NCBI GenBank assembly: GCA_021808185.1
Contig: JAKBCB010000054.1
Span: 1-12,780, forward strand
Direction: 5' to 3'
DNA: 12,780 bases
From: Pseudomonadota bacterium
GTDB lineage: Bacteria; Pseudomonadota; Alphaproteobacteria; Acetobacterales; Acetobacteraceae
Made by a program: the position numbers and the translations under genes. Shown here piece after piece: positions 1 through 6,404 of this stretch (its first letter is position 1; each line of letters opens with the position of its first letter). The notes beneath the pieces were generated by a model that was not told where the DNA came from, made no database searches, and worked only from the letters and a program-made list of their open reading frames with translations.

Positions 1-1579
1 GCACTTCCGGCACGTCCTGGTTGACCACGGTGACGAACAGCACCTTCTCGTGCAGCACCTTGTTGTGCTTGAGGTTGTGCAGCAGCGCCGCCGGCACGTA
101 GTCCGGGTTGCCGGTCAGGAACACCGCCATGCCGGGCACGCGCACGGTGCGGGACGCCGGCAGGCGCGCGAGGAACGAGGCCAGCGGCAGGCTGTCGAGC
201 TTCCAGCGCGCGAGCAACAGATCCCGCCCGCGCTTCCAGGACGTCATCAGCGCGATCAGGGCCGCGCCGAGCACGAGCGGCACATAGCCGCCCTCTGGCA
301 CCTTGAGCAGGTTCGCGGCGAAGAACACGCTGTCTACGACGAAGAAGAAGCCGAAAGCGCCGTAGGTTGCGGCGTTCGACCACTTGAACTGGTGGCGGAA
401 CACCTGGACCGCCAGGACGCAGGTGCAGATGAAGGTGCCCGTGACCGCGATGCCGTAGGCGGCGGCAAGGTTGTCGCTGCTCTTGAACGCGAACACCAGC
501 ACCAGCACGCCCAGCATCAGCGCGCTGTTGATCTGGGGCACGTAGATCTGCCCTTCCTCGGTGGAGCTGGTGTGGCGCACCGTCATGCGCGGCAGGAAGC
601 CGAGCTGCATGCATTGGCGCGCGATCGAATAGGCGCCGGAAATCAGCGCCTGACTCGCGATGACCGTGGCGGCGGTGGCGAGGATGACCAGCGGCAGTTG
701 CAGCCAGTCCGGCGCCATCAGGAAGAACGGGTTGGCCAGCGCCTTGGGGTTGGCCAGGACCAGGGCACCCTGGCCGAAATAGTTCAGCACGAGGCAGGGC
801 AGCACGAAGCCAAGCCAGGCCACGCGGATCGGCCGCGCGCCGAAATGGCCCATGTCGGCGTACAGCGCCTCGGCCCCCGTGACGGCGAGCACCACCGAGC
901 CGAGGGCGACGAAGGCCAGCCATTTATAGTGAAAGAGCAAGCCCACCGCGTAGGTCGGCGACAATGCCAGCAGCACCTGCGGGTCGGCGACGATCTGGAT
1001 CAGGCCGAGCAGGCCGATGGCCAGGAACCACACCGCCATGACCGGGCCGAACACGCGCCCCACGCTGCCGGTGCCGCGCGATTGCACGGCGAACAGCATG
1101 ACGATCACGATGGCCGAAATGGGCAGCACGAACTCCTTCAGCGCCGGGCTGGAAATCTCCAGCCCCTCGACGGCCGACAGCACCGAGATCGCGGGGGTGA
1201 TGACGCCGTCGCCGAAGAACAGACAGGCTCCACCGATGCCGACCAGCGCGAGCGTCGCCTTCAGCCGAGGCCCCGCCGCCACGCGCTGGGCCAGCGCCAT
1301 CAGGGCCAGGATGCCGCCCTCGCCCCGGTTGTCCGCGCGCATCACCAGCAGCACGTATTTGACGGTGACGATCAGCACCAGCGACCAGAAGATCAACGAG
1401 AGGATGCCGAGCACCTCCCACGGGGTGATCCCGGTGGGGCCGAAATGGTCCATGCTGGCCTTGAAGGCGTACAGCGGGCTGGTGCCGATATCGCCATAGA
1501 CCACGCCGAGCACGCCCATCACGGCGCCGAAGCGCAAGGCGGCTGGCTTGGCTGAGCCTGCGGCGTGGACGACGGTCAT
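1..1579 (-). CDS. kup: Kup-family low-affinity potassium uptake protein (C-terminus cut by window edge)
   Basis: Inner-membrane K+ transporter of the Kup/HAK/KT family, thought to take up K+ with protons. The minus strand reads open from an ATG at 1577-1579 to the window edge: 526 codons of a protein that is usually about 630 residues, so roughly the last 100 (cytoplasmic domain) are missing. The N-terminus carries the family signature GVVYGDIGTSPLYAF (about residues 25-39), whose Asp (D30) belongs to a motif tied to K+ transport. Other family-typical stretches follow: FFGDGVITPAISVLSA, SQALISGAYSI and AAYGIAVTGTF, among about a dozen hydrophobic segments. The soluble part begins near VPGMAVFLTG. 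Upstream lies the yggS-type gene in the same direction, 125 bp away, so cotranscription or an own promoter are both possible. The Shine-Dalgarno signal is weak. Family is certain; the exact start is likely. Confidence 0.95.
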   Translation of the reverse strand, partial: MTVVHAAGSAKPAALRFGAVMGVLGVVYGDIGTSPLYAFKASMDHFGPTGITPWEVLGILSLIFWSLVLIVTVKYVLLVMRADNRGEGGILALMALAQRVAAGPRLKATLALVGIGGACLFFGDGVITPAISVLSAVEGLEISSPALKEFVLPISAIVIVMLFAVQSRGTGSVGRVFGPVMAVWFLAIGLLGLIQIVADPQVLLALSPTYAVGLLFHYKWLAFVALGSVVLAVTGAEALYADMGHFGARPIRVAWLGFVLPCLVLNYFGQGALVLANPKALANPFFLMAPDWLQLPLVILATAATVIASQALISGAYSIARQCMQLGFLPRMTVRHTSSTEEGQIYVPQINSALMLGVLVLVFAFKSSDNLAAAYGIAVTGTFICTCVLAVQVFRHQFKWSNAATYGAFGFFFVVDSVFFAANLLKVPEGGYVPLVLGAALIALMTSWKRGRDLLLARWKLDSLPLASFLARLPASRTVRVPGMAVFLTGNPDYVPAALLHNLKHNKVLHEKVLFVTVVNQDVPEV

Positions 1580-1704
1580 GCGAGTCGGGTCGCAACGATA
1601 GGGGCAGCACTCACCATCACGCGCACCTTCCGGTTCGGGCGGGCGGACCGATACGCCGCGCCCTGCCGCGGTGCAAGCATGGTGCGCACCCGCCGGCGAA
1701 GGCG
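1580..1704. other. Short intergenic gap between the YggS-type gene and kup
   Basis: The 125 bp between two same-strand genes hold a 10-bp palindrome GGTGCGCACC (1681-1690) and, next to the yggS stop, a GC-rich inverted repeat around CGCCGGCGAAGGCG (1691-1704). No T-run follows the inverted repeat on the minus strand, so it is at best a weak terminator. I see no clear promoter hexamers for kup. Confidence 0.4.
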
Positions 1705-2418
1705 CTAGACCGGGCGGTGGCCGAAAATCGCGGTTCCGACGCGGACGAAGGTCGCGCCATGGGCGATCGCCGTCTCGAAATCGGCGGACATGCCCATCGA
1801 CAGGTCGGGCAGCCCGTGGCGGGCGGCACGGGCGGCGAGCCAGGCGAAGTGCGGCGCTGGGTCTTCGCCGGCGGGCGGGACGCACATCAGGCCGGTCAGC
1901 GCGGCACCGAAGCGGGTCTGGCAGGCGTCGATGAACGCGTCCGCGGCCTCGCGCGGGATGCCGCTTTTCTGCGGCTCGGCCCCGGTGTTCACCTCGATGA
2001 ACAGTCTCGGCATGCGGCCTTCGCGCGCGGCGGCATCGGCGATGGCGTCGGCCAGGCGCGGGCGATCAAGGCTTTCGATCACGTCGGCGATGCGCACGGC
2101 CTCGCGCGCCTTATTGGTCTGCAGCCCGCCGATGAGGTGCAGGCGCAAAGCGGGGTGGGCGGGGCGTAAGGCCGGGAATTTCTGCGTCGCTTCCTGCACC
2201 CGGTTTTCGCCGAAGACGGTCTGGCCGGCCGCGAGCGCCGCCAGGACCGCCTCGGCCGGCTGGGTCTTGGAGACGGCGACGAGTGTGACCGTGTCCGGGG
2301 CGCGCCCGGCGGCGCGCGCGGCGGCGGCGATGCGCGCGCGCACGCCGGCAAGCGCGGTGGCAACATCGGTGGGGCGGGGCTCGCCCCGCGCCGTGACGGA
2401 ATGAAGGGGCTCGGACAT
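1705..2418 (-). CDS. YggS/PLPBP-family pyridoxal-phosphate homeostasis protein
   Basis: A 237-residue cytoplasmic PLP-binding protein of the YggS/YBL036C/PROSC family, a single-domain alanine-racemase-like barrel with no firmly established enzyme activity that buffers free PLP and affects amino-acid and B6 balance. Visible signatures are VTLVAVSKTQ with the PLP-binding lysine K51, VFGENRVQEA, LHLIGGLQTNKA, VNTGAEPQKSGI, GLMCVPP, and the C-terminal phosphate-binding run MGMSADFETAIAHGATFVR ending in GTAIFGHRPV. The reading frame stays open far upstream, but the ATG at 2416-2418 gives the usual family length and was chosen. That start overlaps the start of the divergent TenI-like gene by two bases. 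Residues 10-16 (ARGEPRP) are encoded by a perfect GC hairpin, and the N-terminus is somewhat longer than in many relatives, so a later GTG start cannot be excluded. Confidence 0.93.
   Translation of the reverse strand: MSEPLHSVTARGEPRPTDVATALAGVRARIAAAARAAGRAPDTVTLVAVSKTQPAEAVLAALAAGQTVFGENRVQEATQKFPALRPAHPALRLHLIGGLQTNKAREAVRIADVIESLDRPRLADAIADAAAREGRMPRLFIEVNTGAEPQKSGIPREAADAFIDACQTRFGAALTGLMCVPPAGEDPAPHFAWLAARAARHGLPDLSMGMSADFETAIAHGATFVRVGTAIFGHRPV
2374..2389. repeat. GC-rich inverted repeat inside the YggS-type gene start
   Basis: GCGGGG (2374-2379) and CCCCGC (2384-2389) flank the four bases CTCG, giving a perfect 6-bp stem. It lies about 30-45 bases inside the minus-strand gene and the same distance upstream of the divergent plus-strand start, so it would sit in the leader of any plus-strand transcript begun farther upstream. 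Confidence 0.5.
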
Positions 2419-3010
2419 GGACCAGACACTTGTCGGCTGGGCGCGCGCGGTCAAGGCGCGACGGGCGCGCGGCGGCGATGCCGGGGTGCCGGTGCTGTGG
2501 CTGTTCACCGATGCGGACCGGCTGGCCGATCCGCGCGCGGCGGTGGCGCGGCTGCCGAAGGGCCTCGCGGGGGTGGTGCTGCGCCATGACGACGACCCGG
2601 CGCGCCCCGCACTGGCGCGTGACCTCGCGCGGCTGTGCCGGGCGCGGCGACTGGCGCTGGCGGTGGCGGGGGACTGGCGACTGGCGGCCGCGGTTCGCGC
2701 CGGGCTGCATCTGCGCGCGGGGCGGCGGCCCGCCGGCGCGCCGCGCTGGCTGCCGGCATGGACCAGCTCGGCACACGGAGTGGCCGATCTGCGGCGGGCG
2801 CGTCGGGCGGGGGCGAGGCTCGCGTTGCTGTCGCCGGTGTTCCCGACGCGCAGCCACCCGGGGGCCCGGACGCTGGGGCCGCTACGCTGGGGGCTCGCGG
2901 CGCGGCGCGGCGGCGGCGCCGGGGCGCTCGGCGGGATCACGGGTCTGACGATCCGCCGGCTTGGGGCGAGGATGTGTCGGGGTGCGGGCGGAATTGGCGC
3001 ACTCGGGTGA
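2417..3010 (+). CDS. TenI/ThiE-like thiamine-phosphate-synthase superfamily protein
   Basis: A 197-residue TIM-barrel protein of the thiamine phosphate synthase/TenI superfamily. The family is recognised from LSPVFPTRSHPGARTLGP (about 138-155), the GALGGI phosphate-loop-like turn (169-174), and VLWLFTDADRL at the N-terminus. Typical ThiE catalytic signatures are missing: QLREKD appears as VLRHDD, and the metal-binding INDR and HLGQDD motifs are replaced by VAGDW and HLRAGRR. A histidine, H120 in SSAHG, sits where TenI thiazole tautomerase has its catalytic His by my reading. It is therefore more likely TenI-like or a diverged non-ThiE paralogue than a true thiamine phosphate synthase. The start ATG 2417-2419 overlaps the divergent yggS start. 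GC content is extreme (83% over 2641-2700). Superfamily is likely; the reaction is unsure. Confidence 0.78.
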   Translation: MDQTLVGWARAVKARRARGGDAGVPVLWLFTDADRLADPRAAVARLPKGLAGVVLRHDDDPARPALARDLARLCRARRLALAVAGDWRLAAAVRAGLHLRAGRRPAGAPRWLPAWTSSAHGVADLRRARRAGARLALLSPVFPTRSHPGARTLGPLRWGLAARRGGGAGALGGITGLTIRRLGARMCRGAGGIGALG

Positions 3011-3291
3011 GCCAAGTCATCGGATGCGCGGGCGATCTTGCAGCAAATGCGGATTAATCGCCCGATCGCCACGAAGGGTAGAAAGTAAAAAGAGTTTTAG
3101 GAAATCGCCGAACGGCATTTGTGCGCCATCAATAAAAGAGAATTTAGTTTTGCATGGACATATCACGGAATCGAGTACTGCGTGATTGTTGTACCACACT
3201 GTAGCAAAGGCGCGCGAAAATCACGAGGCCGTGAAAGACAGACGCACAAAATTCATTCAATACTTTTCTCCGGGGTTCGCGATCCGGCTTA

Positions 3292-3312
3292 TCTGGCGTC
3301 AGCAGCGCCAGA
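3292..3312. repeat. Inverted repeat in the first porin's upstream region
   Basis: TCTGGCG (3292-3298) and CGCCAGA (3306-3312) form a perfect 7-bp stem around a 7-base spacer. It lies about 70-90 bases upstream of the porin ATG. It may be an mRNA leader hairpin or a protein-binding site. The second porin has no copy at the same place. Confidence 0.5.
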
Positions 3313-3340
3313 CAGGCCAGCGAAGGGGGGCGGAACCTGA

Positions 3341-3381
3341 GGAAAGCGCCGGCCAACGCCGGTGACCACAAGGAGGTATTG
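3341..3381 (+). promoter_or_regulatory. Structured porin leader with strong Shine-Dalgarno (copy 1)
   Basis: The 41 bases before the first porin ATG carry a hairpin (CCGGC 3349-3353, loop CAAC, GCCGG 3358-3362), then GTGACCACA and a perfect AGGAGGT (3371-3377) four bases from the start. The same leader precedes the second porin with only the hairpin loop changed. The strong ribosome site suits a very abundant outer-membrane protein and fixes the start at 3382 rather than the adjacent in-frame TTG at 3379. Confidence 0.75.
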
Positions 3382-4620
3382 ATGCGTAAACTACTCTTGG
3401 CGGGTGTGGCCCTTGCGGCCGCCGCCGCCTACTTGCCAACGGCGGCCCAGGCGCAGTCACCGACATTTCCCATCACCACCACCCCGGGCAAGCTCGACGG
3501 TGCGGCGCCTGGGTCGGTCACGATCAGCCTCGGCTTCCAGATGCTGAACGCGATCATGGGCGAGAGCGGCACGGGCGCCACGGGGCAGAACTCCCGCGCC
3601 TTCCCGCAGATGATGAACTGGTTCCACTTCTTCCCGAGCATGGATTACGTGACGCCGTCGGGGATCCACTGGGGTGTGAACGCGGAAATCCGGGACAACA
3701 ACTCGGGCCAGACCAGCCTCAACAACGGCAATACGTTCTATATCCAGTCGGCCAGCTCGTATGTGTCGAGCGAGAAGTTCGGTAAGTTCGCGATCGGCAC
3801 GCCGAACGGCGCGTTGGATGACCTGGGCGTCGGCACCGGCGACGACTTCGGTGACGGCCTGTTCTACTCCTGGTATGGCCCGCCGAACGCCCCGACCTTC
3901 GCCATGGCCGACTCGTACGACGGCGATACCCCGCGCCAGAAGATGCTGTATGAGACGCCGTCGTTCTATGGCTTCAAGGCCGGCATCTCCTATCAGCCGA
4001 CGGACTCGGCCCTCAACAACTTCACCAGCCTGACCACCGGCGATCCGCTCCAGCCTGGCTCTGCCACGCTGCTGGCGCATCCGGCCGGGCTCGCGCGGAA
4101 CCGCATCGAGGCGGCGGTGCAGTACAACCACGCCATCGGCCCGCTGGGCGTGAAGGCGGATCTCGGTTACGCCGGGTCCGGCTACGAGCAAAACGGTCTC
4201 GGTATCAATTTCCAGAACGTCAGCTACGTCAACGCCGGTGCGGTGCTGACCTATGCCGGCGTCGAGCTGGAAGGCAGCGTCAGCACCGGTCAGTTCAACG
4301 CGGTTGGCATCGGCATGGGCTCGCCGGGCGGCCCGGCGCCGGCGGGTTCGAAGAACTCGACCGTCTATATCGCCGGCCTGGGCTACAACATGGGGCCGTT
4401 CGGGATCGGCGCCGTGTACTACGGCATGAATTACGACGACTCCGAGCAGACCGGCGTCGCCGGCCACATGGACGTTGTGAACGGCGAGGGCCTCGGCGCG
4501 AGCTATGTCGTCGGGCCGGGCGTGACGCTGCAGTTCGACGCCTACACCTACGAGACGAAGCTGCCCACCACGACGACGCATGGCAACATCGTCGCCCTGG
4601 CGAGCCAGTTCGCGTTCTGA
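3382..4620 (+). CDS. Outer-membrane porin, first of two tandem copies
   Basis: A 412-residue general porin of the Gram-negative porin superfamily, forming a diffusion channel in the outer membrane, probably as a trimeric beta-barrel. A Sec signal peptide is clear: MRK, a hydrophobic run, then cleavage after AAQA (residue 24). The mature protein shows alternating aromatic strands and ends in Phe (ASQFAF), the usual signal for barrel insertion by the Bam complex. A Gly/Asp-rich stretch near residues 145-180 (GVGTGDDFGDGLFYSWYG onward) is probably the inward-folding constriction loop, and its acidity suggests a cation-friendly pore (inference). ATG 3382 was chosen because AGGAGGT lies four bases before it. 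The neighbour at 5011 is a paralogue with about 46 differences in 412 residues. Solute specificity cannot be told from sequence. Confidence 0.92.
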   Translation: MRKLLLAGVALAAAAAYLPTAAQAQSPTFPITTTPGKLDGAAPGSVTISLGFQMLNAIMGESGTGATGQNSRAFPQMMNWFHFFPSMDYVTPSGIHWGVNAEIRDNNSGQTSLNNGNTFYIQSASSYVSSEKFGKFAIGTPNGALDDLGVGTGDDFGDGLFYSWYGPPNAPTFAMADSYDGDTPRQKMLYETPSFYGFKAGISYQPTDSALNNFTSLTTGDPLQPGSATLLAHPAGLARNRIEAAVQYNHAIGPLGVKADLGYAGSGYEQNGLGINFQNVSYVNAGAVLTYAGVELEGSVSTGQFNAVGIGMGSPGGPAPAGSKNSTVYIAGLGYNMGPFGIGAVYYGMNYDDSEQTGVAGHMDVVNGEGLGASYVVGPGVTLQFDAYTYETKLPTTTTHGNIVALASQFAF

Positions 4621-4645
4621 TGACGACGCTGGAATTCCAGCGGGT

Positions 4646-4668
4646 GGGCGGGGGCAATGCCTCCGCCC
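4646..4668 (+). terminator. Hairpin after the first porin
   Basis: GGGCGGGGGC (4646-4655), loop AAT, GCCTCCGCCC (4659-4668): a 10-bp stem with one G-U pair, starting 26 bases after the stop codon. No U-run follows, so it is either a weak intrinsic terminator or a 3'-end-protecting hairpin. The second porin has a similar hairpin with loop ATT at a comparable distance. Confidence 0.6.
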
Positions 4669-4857
4669 GTCTCGCTCGCCAACTCCCGAACCGGCCGCGG
4701 TCCGCGCCGCCGCGTCGGCCAACGCAGGCGAGCGTGGCATGAGGTAAGCGCGATCCGCATATCCGTCGCCGCCACCTGGGCGGCATGGCGCTTGTGACCC
4801 TGCGTGGCAAATTCGCAACAGTGTTTCGCGATTGCCACCAATGCGGGGCTCACGCCA

Positions 4858-4886
4858 TTGCGATCATGTGAACGCCGATCAATAGT
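4858..4886 (+). promoter_or_regulatory. Possible sigma70-type promoter of the second porin
   Basis: TTGCGA (4858-4863) and AATAGT (4881-4886) are separated by 17 bases, each matching four of six positions of the housekeeping consensus. Transcription would begin near 4893, giving a leader of about 118 bases. If real, the second porin can be expressed independently of the first. Candidate only; chance matches are common. Confidence 0.35.
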
Positions 4887-4922
4887 CCTTGTCAGGTCCG
4901 GCTGCCCCACCCGAGGGGGGAT

Positions 4923-4941
4923 CTTCCGCTTCCGGCGGAAG
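4923..4941 (+). repeat. Leader hairpin upstream of the second porin
   Basis: CTTCCGC (4923-4929) and GCGGAAG (4935-4941) form a perfect 7-bp stem with a five-base loop. It lies downstream of the candidate promoter, so it would be in the mRNA leader about 70 bases before the start codon. The first porin instead has a different hairpin at 3292-3312. Confidence 0.5.
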
Positions 4942-4971
4942 GTTTCGGAGGGAGCGAAGGGCGGGGCCTAC

Positions 4972-5010
4972 GGAAAGCGCCGGCATGCCGGTGACCACAA
5001 GGAGGTATTG
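4972..5010 (+). promoter_or_regulatory. Structured porin leader with strong Shine-Dalgarno (copy 2)
   Basis: This copy matches the first-porin leader from GGAAAGCGC through the start codon, except that the hairpin loop CAAC is replaced by AT (CCGGC 4980-4984, GCCGG 4987-4991), two bases shorter. The stem plus loop is the perfect 12-base palindrome CCGGCATGCCGG. AGGAGGT lies four bases before the ATG at 5011. Keeping the stem while the loop changes hints that the structure matters. Confidence 0.72.
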
Positions 5011-6243
5011 ATGCGTAAGCTTCTTCTGGCGGGAGTCGCCCTCGCGGGCGTCGCCGCCTACTTGCCGACAGCGGCGCAAGCCCAGTCGCCCACCTTCCCG
5101 ATCACCTCGACCCCCGGCAAGCTCGACGGCGCGGCGCCGGGTTCGGTCACGATCAATCTCGGCTTCCAGATGCTGAACGCGATCATGGGCGAGAGCGGCA
5201 CGGGCGCCACGGGGCAGAACTCCCGCGCGTTCCCGCAGCTGATGAACTGGTTCCACTTCTTCCCGAGCATGGACTACGCTAGCCCGTCGGGGATCCACTG
5301 GGGTGTGACCGCGGAAATCCGGGACAACAACTCGGGCCAGACCAGCCTCAACGGCGGCAACACGTTCTATATCCAGTCGGCGTCGTCCTATGTGTCGAGC
5401 GACAAGTTCGGCAAGCTGGCCGTCGGCACGCCGAACGGCGCGTTGGATGACCTCGGCGTCGGCACCGGCGACGACTTCGGTGACGGCCTGTTCTACTCCT
5501 GGTATGGCCCGCCGAACGCTCCGACCTTCGCCATGGCCGACTCGTACGACGGCGATACCCCCCGTCAGAAGATCGCGTATGAGACGCCGCGCTTCGCGGG
5601 CTTCAAGGCTGGCATCTCGTACCAGCCGACCGACACCTCGCTCAACAACGCGACGAACCTGACCACCGGCGACCCGCTGACCGCGCCGGGCGTGCTGGCG
5701 CATCCGGCCGGGCTCGCGCGGAACCGCATCGAAGCCGCGATTCAGTACAATCAGACTCTGGGTGCGTTCGGCGTGAAGGCCGATGTCGGTTACGCGGAAT
5801 CCGGCTACGAGAGCAACGGTCTGGGCATCAAGTTCCAGGACGTCAGCTACTTCAACGTCGGCGCCGTCGTGACGTATGCCGGTGTCGAACTCGAAGGCAG
5901 CGTCAGCTCCGGTCACTTCAATGCCGTCGGCGCGGGCATGGGCTCGCCGGGCGGCCCGGCGCCGGCTGGTTCGAAGAACTCGACCGCCTATATCGCCGGC
6001 CTGGGCTACAACATGGGGCCGTTCGGGATCGGCGCCGTGTATTACGGCATGAACTACGACGACTCCGAGCAGACCGGCGTCGCCGGCCACATGGACACGG
6101 TGAGCGGCGAGGGTCTCGGCGCGAGCTATGTCGTCGGGCCGGGCGTGACGCTGCAGTTCGACGCCTACACCTACGAGACGAAGCTGCCCACCACGACGAC
6201 GCATGGCAACATCGTCGCCCTGGCGAGCCAGTTCGCCTTCTGA
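5011..6243 (+). CDS. Outer-membrane porin, second tandem copy
   Basis: A 410-residue paralogue of the porin just upstream, about 89% identical by manual alignment. It has the same signal peptide architecture (cleavage after AAQA at residue 24), the same Asp/Gly-rich putative constriction loop and the same terminal Phe. Differences cluster in the middle third (about residues 185-320), including a two-residue shorter loop at LTAPGVLAH, which fits surface-exposed loops. The 3' end is almost unchanged: 6115-6236 is identical to 4492-4613. ATG 5011 is preferred over in-frame upstream starts because of AGGAGGT and the signal peptide. The gene may have its own promoter. A difference in regulation or pore selectivity from the first copy is possible but not shown. 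Confidence 0.92.
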   Translation: MRKLLLAGVALAGVAAYLPTAAQAQSPTFPITSTPGKLDGAAPGSVTINLGFQMLNAIMGESGTGATGQNSRAFPQLMNWFHFFPSMDYASPSGIHWGVTAEIRDNNSGQTSLNGGNTFYIQSASSYVSSDKFGKLAVGTPNGALDDLGVGTGDDFGDGLFYSWYGPPNAPTFAMADSYDGDTPRQKIAYETPRFAGFKAGISYQPTDTSLNNATNLTTGDPLTAPGVLAHPAGLARNRIEAAIQYNQTLGAFGVKADVGYAESGYESNGLGIKFQDVSYFNVGAVVTYAGVELEGSVSSGHFNAVGAGMGSPGGPAPAGSKNSTAYIAGLGYNMGPFGIGAVYYGMNYDDSEQTGVAGHMDTVSGEGLGASYVVGPGVTLQFDAYTYETKLPTTTTHGNIVALASQFAF

Positions 6244-6278
6244 CGACAACGCTGCTCCCCACGGGGCGGCGCGCGTAT

Positions 6279-6305
6279 GGGGGTGGTGGCATTGCCACCA
6301 CCCCT
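6279..6305 (+). terminator. Strong hairpin after the second porin
   Basis: GGGGTGGTGGC (6280-6290), loop ATT, GCCACCACCCC (6294-6304): a perfect 11-bp stem with an added G-U pair, starting 36 bases after the stop codon. Only TT follows, so it is a GC-strong terminator without a long U-tract. It separates the porin unit from the DUF3576 gene. Confidence 0.72.
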
Positions 6306-6404
6306 TCGCCGTTGTACGGACGTGGCATGGCTTGTCTGCGAGTGAGGTTTCCGTTATCCGCAGCGCCTTGCTCCGCCAGGGGAGCCGCGGAGGATAGGAT
6401 CGGC

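Larger units (their letters stand above)
3011..3381. other. AT-richer, gene-free region and leader upstream of the first porin
   Basis: The 371 bp between the TenI-like gene and the first porin hold no convincing gene. Counted by hand, 3061-3300 is about 47% GC, with 3121-3180 at 40%, against 70-80% in the neighbours. Small ORFs of 60-75 codons occur on both strands but show no ribosome site, family motif or matching codon bias. The region probably contains the porin promoter, but no spaced pair of hexamers stands out (TTGCAT at 3150-3155 has only a poor -10 partner). A 7-bp inverted repeat and the conserved porin leader lie at its right end. Confidence 0.6.
4621..5010. other. Intergenic region between the two porins
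   Basis: This 390-bp gap holds the terminator-like hairpin of the first porin, a minor 6-bp inverted repeat (GCCGCC/GGCGGC, 4768-4784), a possible promoter near 4858-4886, a 7-bp leader hairpin (4923-4941) and the conserved porin leader. No gene is supported. The in-frame codons upstream of 5011 lack a ribosome site and would bury the signal peptide. Confidence 0.6.

Noticed and set aside
50..1555. Open 501-codon plus-strand frame opposite kup
   Set aside because: Composition is dominated by Arg, His, Gln, Asp and Gly, as expected for the shadow of a GC-rich gene. The minus-strand frame encodes an unmistakable Kup.
2419..3072. N-terminal extension of the YggS-type frame to 455 codons
   Set aside because: The upstream part is low-complexity Arg/Ala/Pro sequence opposite the TenI-like gene. 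The ATG at 2418 gives the normal family length.
3017..3371. Small ORFs of 60-75 codons in the AT-rich gap on both strands
   Set aside because: They overlap each other and have no Shine-Dalgarno or family-like motif. They probably reflect chance frames.
4804..5010. Longer start for the second porin
   Set aside because: It would put about 69 residues before a perfect signal peptide, and the strong AGGAGGT lies just before 5011.
3457..6249. Two antisense frames of about 455 codons opposite the porins that resemble each other
   Set aside because: They mirror each other only because the porins are duplicated. They have no ribosome site or recognisable motif, and they run over the signal-peptide regions.
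6312..6404. Longer start for the DUF3576 lipoprotein
   Set aside because: It adds 31 residues before a clean lipoprotein signal peptide and lies next to the porin terminator.
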